NCBI GenBank assembly: GCA_015832175.1
Contig: WJXW01000004.1
Location: forward strand, 2,852,001-2,916,000
Length of the DNA: 64,000 bases
Source of the DNA: Paraphaeosphaeria minitans
Lineage: Eukaryota; Ascomycota; Dothideomycetes; Pleosporales; Didymosphaeriaceae
Reading direction: 5' to 3'
Positions 11,698-22,060 of this stretch are shown here, in pieces; the stretch's first letter is position 1; every line of letters starts with the position of its first letter. Under the pieces are notes generated by a model, which worked only from the letters and a program-made list of their open reading frames with translations, had not been told where the DNA came from and made no database searches. A program made the position numbers and the translations under genes.

Positions 11698-12995
11698 CTA
11701 CAGTCTTGCCGAGTCCTTCACGACCAGTCCTCCGCTTTCCATGTCATATTGCCGGCCCCTCGCCCAGCCCAGCCACCGCCCGAGTGTCTCTTCTCCGCCA
11801 GCTCCGGGCACCAGGCCCTTCTCGTCCCAACCGCTGCCCTCGATACCCATGCCCTGCCCCACTGCAGCCGCTCGACCTGAATCTCCCTCGTGTATAGCAT
11901 AGCCAGGCGTTGACCTGAGTGTGACTGCGGGCCTCTGGTCGAAGCCTTGTGCCTCCAGCTCCGTGTTTGTGATGACCGGCGTGCAGCACGCGTCGGTGCC
12001 GTCAAAGACCGCTTCCCACTCTGAGCGCGTCTTCTTCTTGAAAACCTCGGTGAAGAAATCTTTAAGCTTCGCCCAATCTGCGATATTGTCGCGATCACCT
12101 GGCAAGTCAGCGGGCTTGAGACCAAGACCCTGGAGCAGCGCAGCGTAGAACTGCGATTCGATCGCACCACTAACATGATCAGTGGCGAAATGGACTATAC
12201 ACAAGGCCAGACTCACACAGCCATGTACTTCCCATCTTTGGTCTCGTAGGTGTCGTAATACGGTGCCCCACCGTCCAGCATATTAGTCCCTCGTTCCCTC
12301 CTCCACACCTCTGTCTTGAGTCCCAGCCGCGGCATCGTCGCCAGCACCGCACTCCCATCCACCATGTTCGCCTCAACCACCTGACCATTCCCACTCCTCT
12401 CCCTCGCCAGCAGCGCCAATAATATGCCCAAAAAGCACATCGCGCCCCCGCCGGCGAAATCGCCAACAACGTTCCCAGGCGGATACGGCTTCTCCCCCTT
12501 CCTCCCGAACAAACTCAACACCCCGCTCACAGCAATGTAATTGATGTCGTGTCCAGCCATCATGCTGTACTTCCCGTCTCTCCGGAAGCCCGTCATTCTG
12601 CCCACGATCAACCGTGGGTTAATCTTGAGCATGACATCTTGGGGAGACAGCCCGAGTTTCTCTAGGACACCCGGCCGGAAGGGGTCGATCACGACGTCGA
12701 CGTTGGCAAGAAGTTTCTTGATGAGGGCGATTGCGGAGGACGACTTGAGGTTTACGACGATGGAGGTCTTACGGCGTGTGAGTTGATCGGAGGTGGGATG
12801 GGGTGTGGGGGAGGGTCGGTCGAGGCGGAGGACGGTGGCACCGTAGTCGGCGAGGAGCATGCCGGCGAAGGGCCCTACATTATTCGTATTAACAATACTT
12901 TGGGACGCTGTGACAGGGCCATGCTATGTACCTGGTGCCAAGCCAGCGAATTCAAGTACGCGGATGCCTGTGAGCGGTGGTGGTTGGTCTGCCAT
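11698..12995 (-). CDS. Alpha-methylacyl-CoA racemase-like CoA-transferase family III enzyme
   Basis: This is a CaiB/BaiF-fold enzyme of the alpha-methylacyl-CoA racemase branch, which interconverts 2-methylacyl-CoA epimers so that branched-chain acyl-CoAs can enter beta-oxidation, usually in peroxisomes or mitochondria. Three exons: 12932-12995, 12217-12874 and 11698-12169, with introns of 57 and 47 nt, giving 397 residues (family about 360-400). The start reads [27 protein letters not shown], the canonical N-terminus split by intron 1, then [15 protein letters not shown] and [17 protein letters not shown]. The [12 protein letters not shown] segment carries the catalytic aspartate region, followed by [10 protein letters not shown] and, across intron 2, [16 protein letters not shown]. 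No peroxisomal SKL tail is present; the last residues are KDSARL, and RL could be a weak variant. Racemase rather than formyl-CoA transferase is inferred from GHDINY. Confidence 0.93.
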
Positions 12996-14365
12996 GGTGT
13001 CTGCTGTTCACTGAGAAATGCTAGCTTGGATGTATGCAAAATAGAGCGTGATCTCGTGCAACAGGGTACATTAGAGCTATATACAAGGTCGATATCAACA
13101 TAGTAGATGCGGCGCGAAGGACGGTTAAGCACTTCCCGGTAAGCTCCTGATGAACCGAGGCGTTCGAAGTGGGGAATCCGGGGAAGGAAGCACCTTAGTC
13201 AGCCAAATTCTTATTCCCCCCTCCCCGCCAAACACCACCACACGCATCGACTCAATCGATGCTTTTGATTCGCATTTCCTGAACTGTCTGCTACTCCTCT
13301 CTTTTCCTTCACGTCCATGTGATCCTTTCAACAAGTCGGCACCTCTCATGGGAGAGCTTGGGTGGACCAGAGCTTGACCCGCCTACGGATACCGCGAAGG
13401 CCAACACACCTGCTGGTCAGGGCGATATCTCGTAAAATGAACAGTAAAGAGGAATACAAGGAGCTATGCGGCATTCAAACTGCGTCAGGTCTGCCAATAT
13501 ATCTTCTAACGGCCTTTAACGTCGTTTTCGACTCGATCCCGCCCTGCACCAGAGGCGGATTCTCGTAGGCGAGCCGCACTGTAGTAATCAGACGATGATG
13601 TAATTCCGCACAATGGACATCTCCGGATCAGAGCTCAGAAGTCTTGTTGTGCAGTACGAATAGAAGAAGTCGCCCCAAGGAGAGATCATCGCACGGGCAG
13701 TAACCTATGTGGGGTTGACCGGCATTCTCACTGGCGTTGTAAAGGATTGAGACACTCTTTGAACAGTCGTAGTTATCATCGCTCGCCCAATGAATCGAAG
13801 GCGAAAGTTTGCAAAACCGTTATCGGTCACTGACTTCGCATTCTCCTTGGTTAGGCGCCCTCTTATCGGCTCACATATGCGGTGATGTCTGTTGGCTCAA
13901 TCAGAGGCTGCTGTGTCGAATCACAACTTATCCAAGGACGAATTAAGTGGCCGGGACAAGACAGTGAGTCTATATCAGCATGCAACTGCTAAGGTCTGTG
14001 GATGAGAGTGTTTTACACAGACGGTACTGCCATAGATTATGGTCAACTATGCACATTCGGTGTCGTTTCCTTCTGACCTTTTAAAATATTATCCATTTTG
14101 AATGTCTTTCTCAGTCTTTCGTGATGTTCTATATTCGATCGGCCCAGTTCCGCACGAGGTCGCGTGGCGAGGATCCACTTGCCGTTTTTAGACCAGTTTC
14201 GAAGATCTCCACATGCGCACTCTTCTACTTCCCACCTCCGCCCGAATGTCAAGTTGATGGATTCTTCGTTCTCAGCGTTGTTCTCTAATGGAAAGGCATA
14301 GCGGCGATAAACAATCGATGGAATTACTGATAAGGATCGCTTCCCGGGGCTGACACTTCCTCACA
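12996..14365. other. Intergenic, 1.4 kb
   Basis: This is the shared upstream region of the racemase-like gene (minus) and the Zn2Cys6 regulator (plus). No open frame here is convincing and no repeat is seen. Confidence 0.45.
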
Positions 14366-15844
14366 ATGGCTGGTCACACGAGATCACGAACTGGATGCTG
14401 GACATGTCGGGAGGCGGGCTATAAATGCGATGAGCAGAAGCCGAGCTGCGGAAGGTGTACAAGATTGAAAAAAGAATGCAGAGGCTACGGAGTCAAATTA
14501 AGGTGGAAGATTGCGACTTCCGCGGCCGCTCCACGCAAACGCACTGCGAAACGAAGGCAATCCGTGAGTATGGTATCTGTCGACAGCCCTACTTTCACTA
14601 CAAGCCCTCTATCAGTCTTCCGTGTTTTTTTCGCACCTACGCCCGCAAGTGGTTCATCGTGTCACCATTATTCCGAGCGGGCATCAAGTCCTACGATGAA
14701 CCCATCAATCTACCCAGATCTATCTCACACAAACCAGCGACTTCTGCATTATTGGCTCAAGCAATTGGCACCACTCATATCGGCCGTTCCGAAAGATGGA
14801 GGGACAAGCTCCTTCCAGATCCATCTTGCATCCATGACTTACACCCGGGGTGCATTACAGTCAACAGTATTGTCTATGGCTGCAACTCACTTCGGTCTAG
14901 TTTCTGGCGATACAAAACTCCGATTGGAGGCGTACAAGCATCAACACGAAGCCATTCAACTATTACAGGAAGCTATCCAGGACCCATATCAGGCTGACGC
15001 AGATCCTACATTAGCGACTGTTATGATGATGCAAATATCTGCCCGACTCTTTGGCGACGAGGAAGAAGCGCACGCGGCAAACCATCTCACCGGAGCAAAA
15101 GCCATGATCTCACGAAGAAGAGCACGGTCCAGCAGCACCTCGTCGAGTGCGGAATTCCTGAACAGCCTTTATGCTTACCACGACATACTATCCTCAGTTT
15201 CAAGGGGCTCTTCACCCCTCGATGCGCACGGCTCTGAATTCACCGCTATTGAGGGCTCTGCCAAAATGAGCAGCATAGCGAAGGTCTTGCAAGTGGTCGC
15301 ACACATTAGCAAGTTCCACGATGCAGCGAAAGCGGAACGGCTACTTTTAAAAAGCTCGGATCTCCACGGCGATAACTTCAACCTAGGTGCTCAGCTCCAG
15401 CAAACATTGCTGAACCTGGCCTTTGATCTAGAAATGATAACTCCAGACATCAGCTTCACAGCGGAAGCGTACCGCCATGCTGCGTTCATCTACCTTTACC
15501 GCGTTTGGCTAGACATGGGTTCCCCGAACCCTACAACACTCAAACACGTTCAGGAATGTCTTGCCTACATTGAGCAGGTCCCGGTAGACTCACAACTCGC
15601 TTCGTCTCACGTGTGGCCTTTGTTCACCGCAGGATGCGAAGCCATGAATGCCACGCAACGAATATTCGTCCGCGAGCGATTCCAAGCGATGTATGAGTTA
15701 AGAAAATTCCCTAGCTTAAAACGAGTCCTGAGGGATATCGAGGACGTATGGGCAGTCAAGGACGCTGAACAGATGGGCGGCCTGAAAGTCGACTGCATCC
15801 AGGTCATCCTAAGAAGACGCGGTCGCGAGGTAGATCTTGCATGA
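14366..15844 (+). CDS. Zn2Cys6 transcription factor
   Basis: This is a single-exon gene of 492 residues. The N-terminus holds a binuclear zinc cluster with six cysteines at about residues 11, 14, 21, 28, 31 and 38 (C-x2-C-x6-C-x6-C-x2-C-x6-C), followed by a basic linker PRKRTAKRRQS. The region between the second and third cysteine (REAGYK) is less basic than the RRRK usually seen. The rest is helical and resembles the fungal transcription-factor domain 2: YWLKQLAPLISAVP, ATHFGLVSGDTKLRLEAYKH, then ATVMMMQISARLFG and a C-terminal LRKFPSLKRVLRDIEDVW. It should bind DNA as a dimer and act in the nucleus. Its target is unknown. It lies 260 nt upstream of the broken glycosidase gene on the same strand, which could mean local regulation, but there is no direct evidence. 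Confidence 0.93.
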   Translation: MAGHTRSRTGCWTCREAGYKCDEQKPSCGRCTRLKKECRGYGVKLRWKIATSAAAPRKRTAKRRQSVSMVSVDSPTFTTSPLSVFRVFFAPTPASGSSCHHYSERASSPTMNPSIYPDLSHTNQRLLHYWLKQLAPLISAVPKDGGTSSFQIHLASMTYTRGALQSTVLSMAATHFGLVSGDTKLRLEAYKHQHEAIQLLQEAIQDPYQADADPTLATVMMMQISARLFGDEEEAHAANHLTGAKAMISRRRARSSSTSSSAEFLNSLYAYHDILSSVSRGSSPLDAHGSEFTAIEGSAKMSSIAKVLQVVAHISKFHDAAKAERLLLKSSDLHGDNFNLGAQLQQTLLNLAFDLEMITPDISFTAEAYRHAAFIYLYRVWLDMGSPNPTTLKHVQECLAYIEQVPVDSQLASSHVWPLFTAGCEAMNATQRIFVRERFQAMYELRKFPSLKRVLRDIEDVWAVKDAEQMGGLKVDCIQVILRRRGREVDLA

Positions 15845-16103
15845 GGCTCGACTCTAAGAAATCAAGACGGAAAAATATGTCTACAGCCGAGTCATTAGTT
15901 TGCAACTAGGTCTGCAGCGCTGCGATCGACCTTAAGCGATGAGGGGTTGGTTGCATTCGGTCGCATTTACCCCGGTTCTGATCCTTACGGCGCTCACTTG
16001 CCTTCTTTCAAGTTTGGACTGCTTACATGTACGATAAAGCTGTCAGAATTTTCTGTCGTTGCGAACTGAGACATGTTCTTCGTCTTTGGGATCCATTCCG
16101 AAG

Positions 16104-18523
16104 ATGCGAGTGAATCAAGTTGCCGCAGGATGTTTGCTAGTACCGAGTCTTATCACTGCGCGAATCGACAGGTATTGTGGAAAAGTCCCCATCAATGAAG
16201 ATGGCTGACGATTTTCAGGAAGCATGTTGTGTCAAGTTTCAATATTCTCCGTACCGACCTGATCAACAACGAAACGACCCCGCTCCAGGTTGGGAACGGA
16301 AACTTCGCTTTTAATGTGGACAACACCGGCATGCAGGTGAGAGCTAATCCTGAAAGCAGCTACGTATCGACCTGACTTGAGACAAGACCTTTCTCCCCTT
16401 CAACACATTGTCAAGTTGGGCTTGGCACAATGATTCACTTCCATCAAACAGGTGTAATGTCTCTGCATCACTAGATATGAGTCGTAGACTGACTAGTCGA
16501 TGTTTAGTGAACTACCATCTGAATACCATGGCGTTGCACAGGAAACATACGGTAGCCAGGTCTACTACGACTTGCCGAACCCCAGTCTCAAGCAAGCAAC
16601 CCAATGGCCGATTAGCAACCCAAATCGCATAAACCTAGGACGCATAGGGCTCACGTACAAAGGCGCCACAATCTCTTCGTTTCAAATCACGCAACCTAAG
16701 CAGGTTCTATGCCTTTGGAATGGTGTTGCTACGTCGACGTTCCAAGTTGATGGGAAAGACGTAAAGGTTATCACCCAAGGCAATTTCGTGGAAGACGCTG
16801 TAGCGTTCACAATAGAGTCTGGTCTACTCAAAAGCCAGGACCTAGGGGTCGAAATGGATTTCCCGTACCCACCTATCCATACGACGGCTTACAAGTACGA
16901 GGTAAGCAGTATGATGCCTTGCAAGATGTTTGTTGTACTCACAGTTCGAAGGTTCTCGCGGGTGTCTATGACTTCCCTCATAATCACACAACCACTGTTA
17001 TGACCAAAAACAACAAGGCAGGCACAGCGAGCATCAAGCACCGATTGCAAGAGACGTCATATTTTGCGAACTTGAGATGGCCAGCAAATTCAGCCCTGAA
17101 ACTTACACGCAATGAGTCTAGAGGTTCGGGCTCTACTACTGCGCATCGGTACACCCTCAAACCTTCTTCAAAGAAGTCCTCAGGCTCTCTTTCACAACGC
17201 ATTTCTCACCTGACCGGCACACGCCACCTCTGCCCTCCACCATCCTGAAATGGAACAAATTTGAGTGGAATAAGTATTGGCAGGAGGGAGGTTTCGTCGA
17301 TTTTACTGCGTCTTCGAACCCTAATGCAACGTAGCTGCAGCGTAGGATTATTACTTCGCAGTACCACGTTCGATTGAACAGCGCCGCGAAGGACCAATCG
17401 CCCCAGGAGAGTGGGCTGATGAACAACGGTTGGTATGGTATGTGAAAAACAATTGGGCAGGAATTGACTTGAACTCACCCTCTGCCCAGGTAAATTTCAC
17501 ATGGAGATGGTTATCTGGCACAACGCGCACTGGGCAACATGGGGCAAGCAAAAATACTTCGACAACATTTTTCCTGGACTCTACGAAAGACTGCTCCCAT
17601 CCTCACTCGCCCGAGCCAAATACATGGGCTGGGAAGGCGCTCGATGGCCAAAGATGACCGATCCCATATACGGAATCAATTCTCCGGGTGGCATCAACGG
17701 CGTACTACTGTGGCAACAGCCTCATTCTATGTATCTCGCGCAGCTCGCGTACCAAGCGTCTCCAACACGGAAGACGTTGGAACGTTGGGACCGGGTTCTC
17801 ACCGAGACAGCAAATTACATGGCATCGTACGCGGATCTGAACGCCAGCACGGGGAATTACGATCTTGGTCCTCCTTCATACGGTGTGACGGAGAACACAC
17901 CCCCAAACTCGACGCGCAACCTCGCATATGAGATTGCATACTGGCGTTACGGCCTCGACGCCGCAAGAGAGTGGAAGCGCAAGCTCGGCCAACGCATCCC
18001 TGAGAAATGGACACACGTCGCCGCGAACCTCGCTCCTCCGCCCCAAGCAGGTGGTCTTTACGCAGTCTACGACGGCCTAAACAGCTCGTGGTGGAACGAC
18101 ACAAAGCTCACAGGGGACCCACGCAGCCTCATTATGCTCCAAGGCATCTTACCCGACACGCCTGCGGTTGATCCGAATATCGCTCTGGCCACTGCAGATA
18201 AGGTTGCGCAGGTGTGGACAGAGGACAAGATCCGCGGATGGGGACGCCCCGTTCTGGCCATCAACAGCGCGAGGATAGGCAATCCGGAGAGGGCGATTCA
18301 CCACCTTACAGCGTATGACTACTGGAAATTTGACGACGCGGGTTTTGCGGTCAGGGGAGGGGATGGAGGCACGCCGCCACCGTTTTTGCCCGGCAATGCT
18401 GGGTTCCTCTATGCTGTTGCTTATGTAGTTGGGGGGTGGGCTGGGTCGAAGGGCGATGCACCGGGCGTGCCGAAGGATGGAGGATGGGTCGTAAAGCACG
18501 AGGGGCTGAGAAAGGCTTTTTGA
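16104..18523 (+). pseudogene. Six-hairpin glycosidase-like secreted enzyme, interrupted
   Basis: This resembles fungal secreted six-hairpin glycosidases (GH65-like fold). Exon 1 starts at 16104 with a signal peptide (MRVNQVAAGCLLVPSLITA). After a short intron come FNILRTDLINNETTPLQVGN and NVDNTGMQ, then SSWAWHNDSLP, NPNRINLGRIGL, ETSYFANLRW and, further on, SPQESGLMNNGWYG and MVIWHNAHWATWGKQKYFD. From 17501 to 18523 the frame is open and ends in a normal stop. Two lesions are visible. First, the frame slips between HRYTL (about 17150) and LSFTTHFSP (about 17190). Second, an in-frame TAG at 17332-17334 follows NPNAT, between well-kept sequence on both sides. A 36-nt GT-AG stretch could hide the slip but is too short for a usual intron and would delete conserved residues. 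I conclude a recently inactivated gene. Confidence 0.75.
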
Positions 18524-19056
18524 TTGTGAAGAGTCAGGCGTTGTGAGGTGTGTTGCTTTATTGCATATGTACCTATGGTCCAAGCAAGGACACACATGCA
18601 CATGCACATTCCACTTCCAGTCGGAGGGACTTTGCTCTAAATCGAATTGCCCCTAGCGTGTCAAATACTTTTCCCGGGCCCAGCTAGGACTGGCAACAGC
18701 TCAAAGTTGAAATCTGGCTCTCTTCGGGGGTCCGGACTCATGTTCAAGAAGTTAATTCGATAACTACAAAGTTGGTATTAGGGATCGGAACCCTGCCCCA
18801 CATGTCCCCCGCGATCCACAGCGCGACCATTACCTACCTATCGTATCCCGCCCAGCACCCAATGCCGCCCCAAACACAACACACCATCAGCCACTGCACC
18901 ACCTTCCTCATCCTTTGCGCCTTCTTCCTCGCACTCTTCCCCAGCCTCTTCGTCAAGCTCACCTGGTCGCCCTACAACTACATCTTCCCACCGCCGCCAC
19001 CCCAATCGTCGCCCGTGTGGTGCACTGCACCGAACATCTGCACGCCACCGAGCACA
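18524..19056. other. Intergenic: upstream of YjbQ-family gene
   Basis: This contains the upstream region of the next gene. An in-frame extension of its first exon runs back to about 18772 and would encode a hydrophobic stretch (see findings). Otherwise nothing is seen. Confidence 0.4.
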
Positions 19057-19575
19057 ATGTCGTGGTACGCCCTCCTCCGCCCCCCTCCCCCCCCTTCCTG
19101 CCGCAAGCCCCCACCAGCCACCTCCCCAGAACGCTGACCACGCCCCAGGTTCCAAAAGACGCTCACGCTGCCCTCGAAATCGCGGGGCTCCTACCTCGTC
19201 ACCGACACCATCGTGCGCGACCTGCCCGAGCTCACGTCGTATAAGACGGGCCTGCTCCACCTCTTCATCCAGCACACGTCGTGCGCGCTGTCCCTCAACG
19301 AGAACTGGGACGAGGATGTGCGCGCCGACATGAGCGACGCGCTGGACCGCATTGTGCCCGAGGACAGGAAGGGCGGGCTGTACCGCCACGACGCCGAGGG
19401 CGCCGACGACATGCCTGCGCATGTCAAGAGCGCCTTGGTGGGCGCGAGCGTGACGATTCCCATCACGGATGGCAGGCTGAACACGGGGACGTGGCAGGGC
19501 ATTTGGTACTTGGAGTTTAGGGCGAGTAGGCACTCGAGGAGGGTAGTGGCTACGATACAGGGAGAGAAGATGTGA
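19057..19575 (+). CDS. YjbQ/UPF0047 family protein
   Basis: This is a small soluble protein of the YjbQ family, whose bacterial members have been linked to thiamine phosphate synthase activity; the role in fungi is not established. Two exons: 19057-19064 (only 8 nt, ATGTCGTG) and 19149-19575, with an 84-nt intron ending GCTGACCACGCCCCAG. The product is 144 residues, the usual length. Signature stretches are MSWFQKTLTLPSKSRGSYL, LLHLFIQHTSCALSLNENWD (conserved HTS and NEN), DDMPAHVKSALVGAS and the C-terminal GTWQGIWYLEFR (conserved WQG). The start was chosen because MSWFQKTL matches the conserved N-terminus of eukaryotic members. The same frame is open upstream to 18772, so a longer form with a hydrophobic leader is possible. 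Confidence 0.93.
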
Positions 19576-20186
19576 GGGGTGGACAGTTTGTGGCCGCGGT
19601 GCACAATATGGGCCATGATGAGCGTGTAGAAAGTGCGGCGCTCGAGGACCGTTGCGGGCTTGCAGAAAAAGCTAGGAAGCATACGACCATGTTGATCAAG
19701 GAGGTCTCAAAGGAGAGGGATGCTGCACATGGAAAGACCCGTGACTGAAATCAAAATGAAATAATTCAAGATGTTATGGGTCTATCGATTGTCGTAACCG
19801 GCGTCATGTCGTTCGTCCATGCCGGCCAGTCTCGAGAACCACATGATTCAAGGAATACCACTATGAAACCCCGCCCAAGGACCCGCCAGAAATCTCCATA
19901 GCATGCAAACTGCTATCGCCGAAAAACGCCATAAATCCCTCGGACCGCCGAAACCCGTGAACCGAATGGAAGGGGTATAATCGCAAAAATGAGGCCCGTC
20001 ATTGTGTGCCGAACAGATCGAAGGTCTCGTGCTCTTGTAGGAAAGGGATATACCTTCATGCCTTCTGAGCGGAGTGCCAAGAAGATGGGAAAGTGCCACG
20101 ACCACTTTGCTGCCCATCCAATCAAAGCGGATTCTCCTTGGTAACCAGCCTCGCTGATGAATCCAGCTCTGCCTAGCATCCTACCT
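19576..20186. other. Intergenic between convergent genes
   Basis: This holds the 3' flanks of the YjbQ gene (plus) and the Gly/Tyr-rich gene (minus). No other feature is seen. Confidence 0.4.
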
Positions 20187-21020
20187 TCACTGTCGGTGAA
20201 AGACTAGGAATCCATGCTCGGCGTCCCTAAGCCAGCGCCCAGGATAGCACTCGTTCTCGATCTGGTAGTAGGTACGCAGGTGCCACTCGCCGGTGCGCTC
20301 CATGCACCAGAATGGGTCGTCCGGGCGTGCGCTGGCGGGCTTGATCGGCTTGGGATTGTAAGAGCCGCGCTCCATGGCGACACGACGGTTCTCGTACTGG
20401 ACGTCATCGCGGGAAACGGCCACTGTCGGCGGAGAGTGGACATGCGGACGCACCTGGGTTGTGCTTGTTGTAGTTGTCGCCACGGGGACAGGGACTGCAG
20501 AGTTCGTGACAGTCGTGTACGTCGTGGTTGAGGGCGGGATCATGGCTGTCGAGCCGGGGTAAGAGTACGAGTATGCGCCGCCAGTCATGACGGGGTTCAT
20601 GCCGTAGTAGGTCCTCTGATACGGGTGATAGTAGTTAGCATACGTACCACACCCGTATCCAAAGGCGTACGGGGAAATGTAAGGGTAAGAGTAAGAATAA
20701 GTGGGATAAGCGGACACTCCGTAGCTCAGGCCCGTATGTCCGCCCATAAAACCAGCGTAGTTGCTGTATGTGCTGCGGGAGACATTCGGTCCGTAGTAGA
20801 GAGGTGAGATGTGAGCATTTACCCCAGGATAGCCCATGCCCATGCCCATGCCGCCGTAGCCCATCATGCCGTAACCCATGCCCATACCCATGCCGCCGGT
20901 GCTGCCAACATATGGCGCGCCGTTCTGATACTGGCCATTGTGCACCAGAATCCCACGGCGCCCGGCCTGAGGGTACAGGACGTATTGGTGGCGCGGCTTG
21001 GGCTGGCCAAGATTATCCAT
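20187..21020 (-). CDS. Hypothetical Gly/Tyr/Met-rich protein
   Basis: This is a single open frame of 277 residues starting at the ATG at 21020 (MDNLGQPKPRHQYVLYPQ). The frame continues upstream to about 21212, but that part reads like untranslated sequence. After an ordinary start, residues about 38-60 are GMGMGMGYGMMGYGGMGMGM. A long Tyr/Ser/Pro-rich centre follows (ISPLYYG, YSYSYPYISPYAFGYG) and then a Thr-rich stretch. The C-terminus is a well-formed unit: PDDPFWCMERTGEWHLRTYY followed by CYPGRWLRDAEHGFLVFHR, which looks like a small folded domain. No signal peptide or membrane segment is present. The family is unknown to me. The low-complexity part suggests a disordered, possibly RNA-binding or condensate-forming protein. 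That is inference only. Confidence 0.7.
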   Translation of the reverse strand: MDNLGQPKPRHQYVLYPQAGRRGILVHNGQYQNGAPYVGSTGGMGMGMGYGMMGYGGMGMGMGYPGVNAHISPLYYGPNVSRSTYSNYAGFMGGHTGLSYGVSAYPTYSYSYPYISPYAFGYGCGTYANYYHPYQRTYYGMNPVMTGGAYSYSYPGSTAMIPPSTTTYTTVTNSAVPVPVATTTTSTTQVRPHVHSPPTVAVSRDDVQYENRRVAMERGSYNPKPIKPASARPDDPFWCMERTGEWHLRTYYQIENECYPGRWLRDAEHGFLVFHRQ

Positions 21021-21274
21021 GGTACGGGATATGTTGGGAGGTTCAAAGGGTGCTCGATGGTTGTGCGCGATGGGGGGTCGAATGCCGAATTGATTTGTTT
21101 GTGGAAAGGGAAAGAGAAAGACGGGGGTGGAGTGGAGGGGAGGGGCGCCTGATGCAGAAGTCGCGGGCGGGTAGAGAGAGAAGCAAGGTGAAGGCACGGA
21201 AAATGTCGGCAATCAGGCAGCACTGGGCTAAGACTGGCAGTCCAAGCTCTCAGCTATCACCCACGAGTGACTCT

Positions 21275-21697
21275 TTACTCCTTACTCTCGACTCTCGACT
21301 CTCGATTCTTGTCCGATGACGGAGCCGGCCGTGTGCTGCGTGACAAACGGAAGAAGGCAACGAAAGTGCGACTCACCATGGCAGTGGAGCTCGGCATTAG
21401 CGCCCGACCCCCGACATGATACCTGTGAGGCCCATAGTTGATTCCAGAGGGCACGAGAGCATGGCGTGAGGGGAGGGCATAAGAGTGGCGATGATTGTGG
21501 CCAAAATGCCCTTGATGGTGTTGCCGGTGTTGGAGCCCATGGTGCTGGTGGCCGCCCATGTGTGGACCGATGGGAGGTCGAGCATAGTAACCCGACGGGT
21601 AGTACGAGTGGGTTGGGCCGTATCTCGTGCCGTGATAATCGTCACAGGACTTCTCGCGGACGTGAAGCTTGTGCTTGGTGCCGTCGTCGAAACACAT
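21275..21697 (-). CDS. Hypothetical His/Gly/Tyr-rich protein
   Basis: This frame starts at the ATG at 21697 with MCFDDGTKHKLHVREKSCDD, then YHGTRYGPTHSYYPSGYYAR and a histidine-rich centre (HHGLQHRQHHQGHFGHNHRH). After SSTAM, at about 21376, there is a perfect GTGAGT donor. The coding exon therefore probably ends there and the 3' part shown, up to the stop at 21275, may be intron. It lies directly upstream of the Gly/Tyr-rich gene on the same strand, and both proteins are low-complexity. They could be two exons of one gene, but I could not find an acceptor that joins them in phase. The histidine run could bind metal. No family is recognised. Confidence 0.5.
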   Translation of the reverse strand: MCFDDGTKHKLHVREKSCDDYHGTRYGPTHSYYPSGYYARPPIGPHMGGHQHHGLQHRQHHQGHFGHNHRHSYALPSRHALVPSGINYGPHRYHVGGRALMPSSTAMVSRTFVAFFRLSRSTRPAPSSDKNRESRVESKE

Positions 21698-22060
21698 CGT
21701 ATTAGATACGGCTGATGGTGGAGTTGAATGGAAGTTCGTGCGTGGAACGCGGTGGAGACGGACGGACTGAAGAACCCAGATCAAGCGACGAATCAACTGA
21801 CTTATGACAACAGTTGACCTTGCTCGCGTGGATTTGGCGACCTGACAAACGGTGAAGGTGAATGATAGACAACTGCCCTTGCTAGGGTCGATCGGTCCAT
21901 AATTTTGACGACGGCACGCTGACTACAAGATAAGCCGATGCTTGGGTGTATGAAATGGTCACACATACTTGGGTATCGCTGTTCCTCCATGTTGTACATA
22001 CGGCTTGCAGACTTGCTGGTGCAGTTGCAACTGTCAGCAGTGCATCAAAAGTGGGACATG
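21698..22060. other. Intergenic
   Basis: This is the region upstream of the His-rich gene and downstream of the FAM210-like gene. No feature is seen. Confidence 0.4.

Noticed and set aside
17155..17192. A 36-nt GT-AG intron that would repair the glycosidase frame
   Set aside because: It is too short for a usual fungal intron, removes the conserved YTL residues, and leaves the downstream TAG unexplained.
18838..19533. Long minus-strand open frame opposite the YjbQ gene
   Set aside because: It mirrors the coding strand of a clear gene, is Arg/Gly-rich and has no family content.
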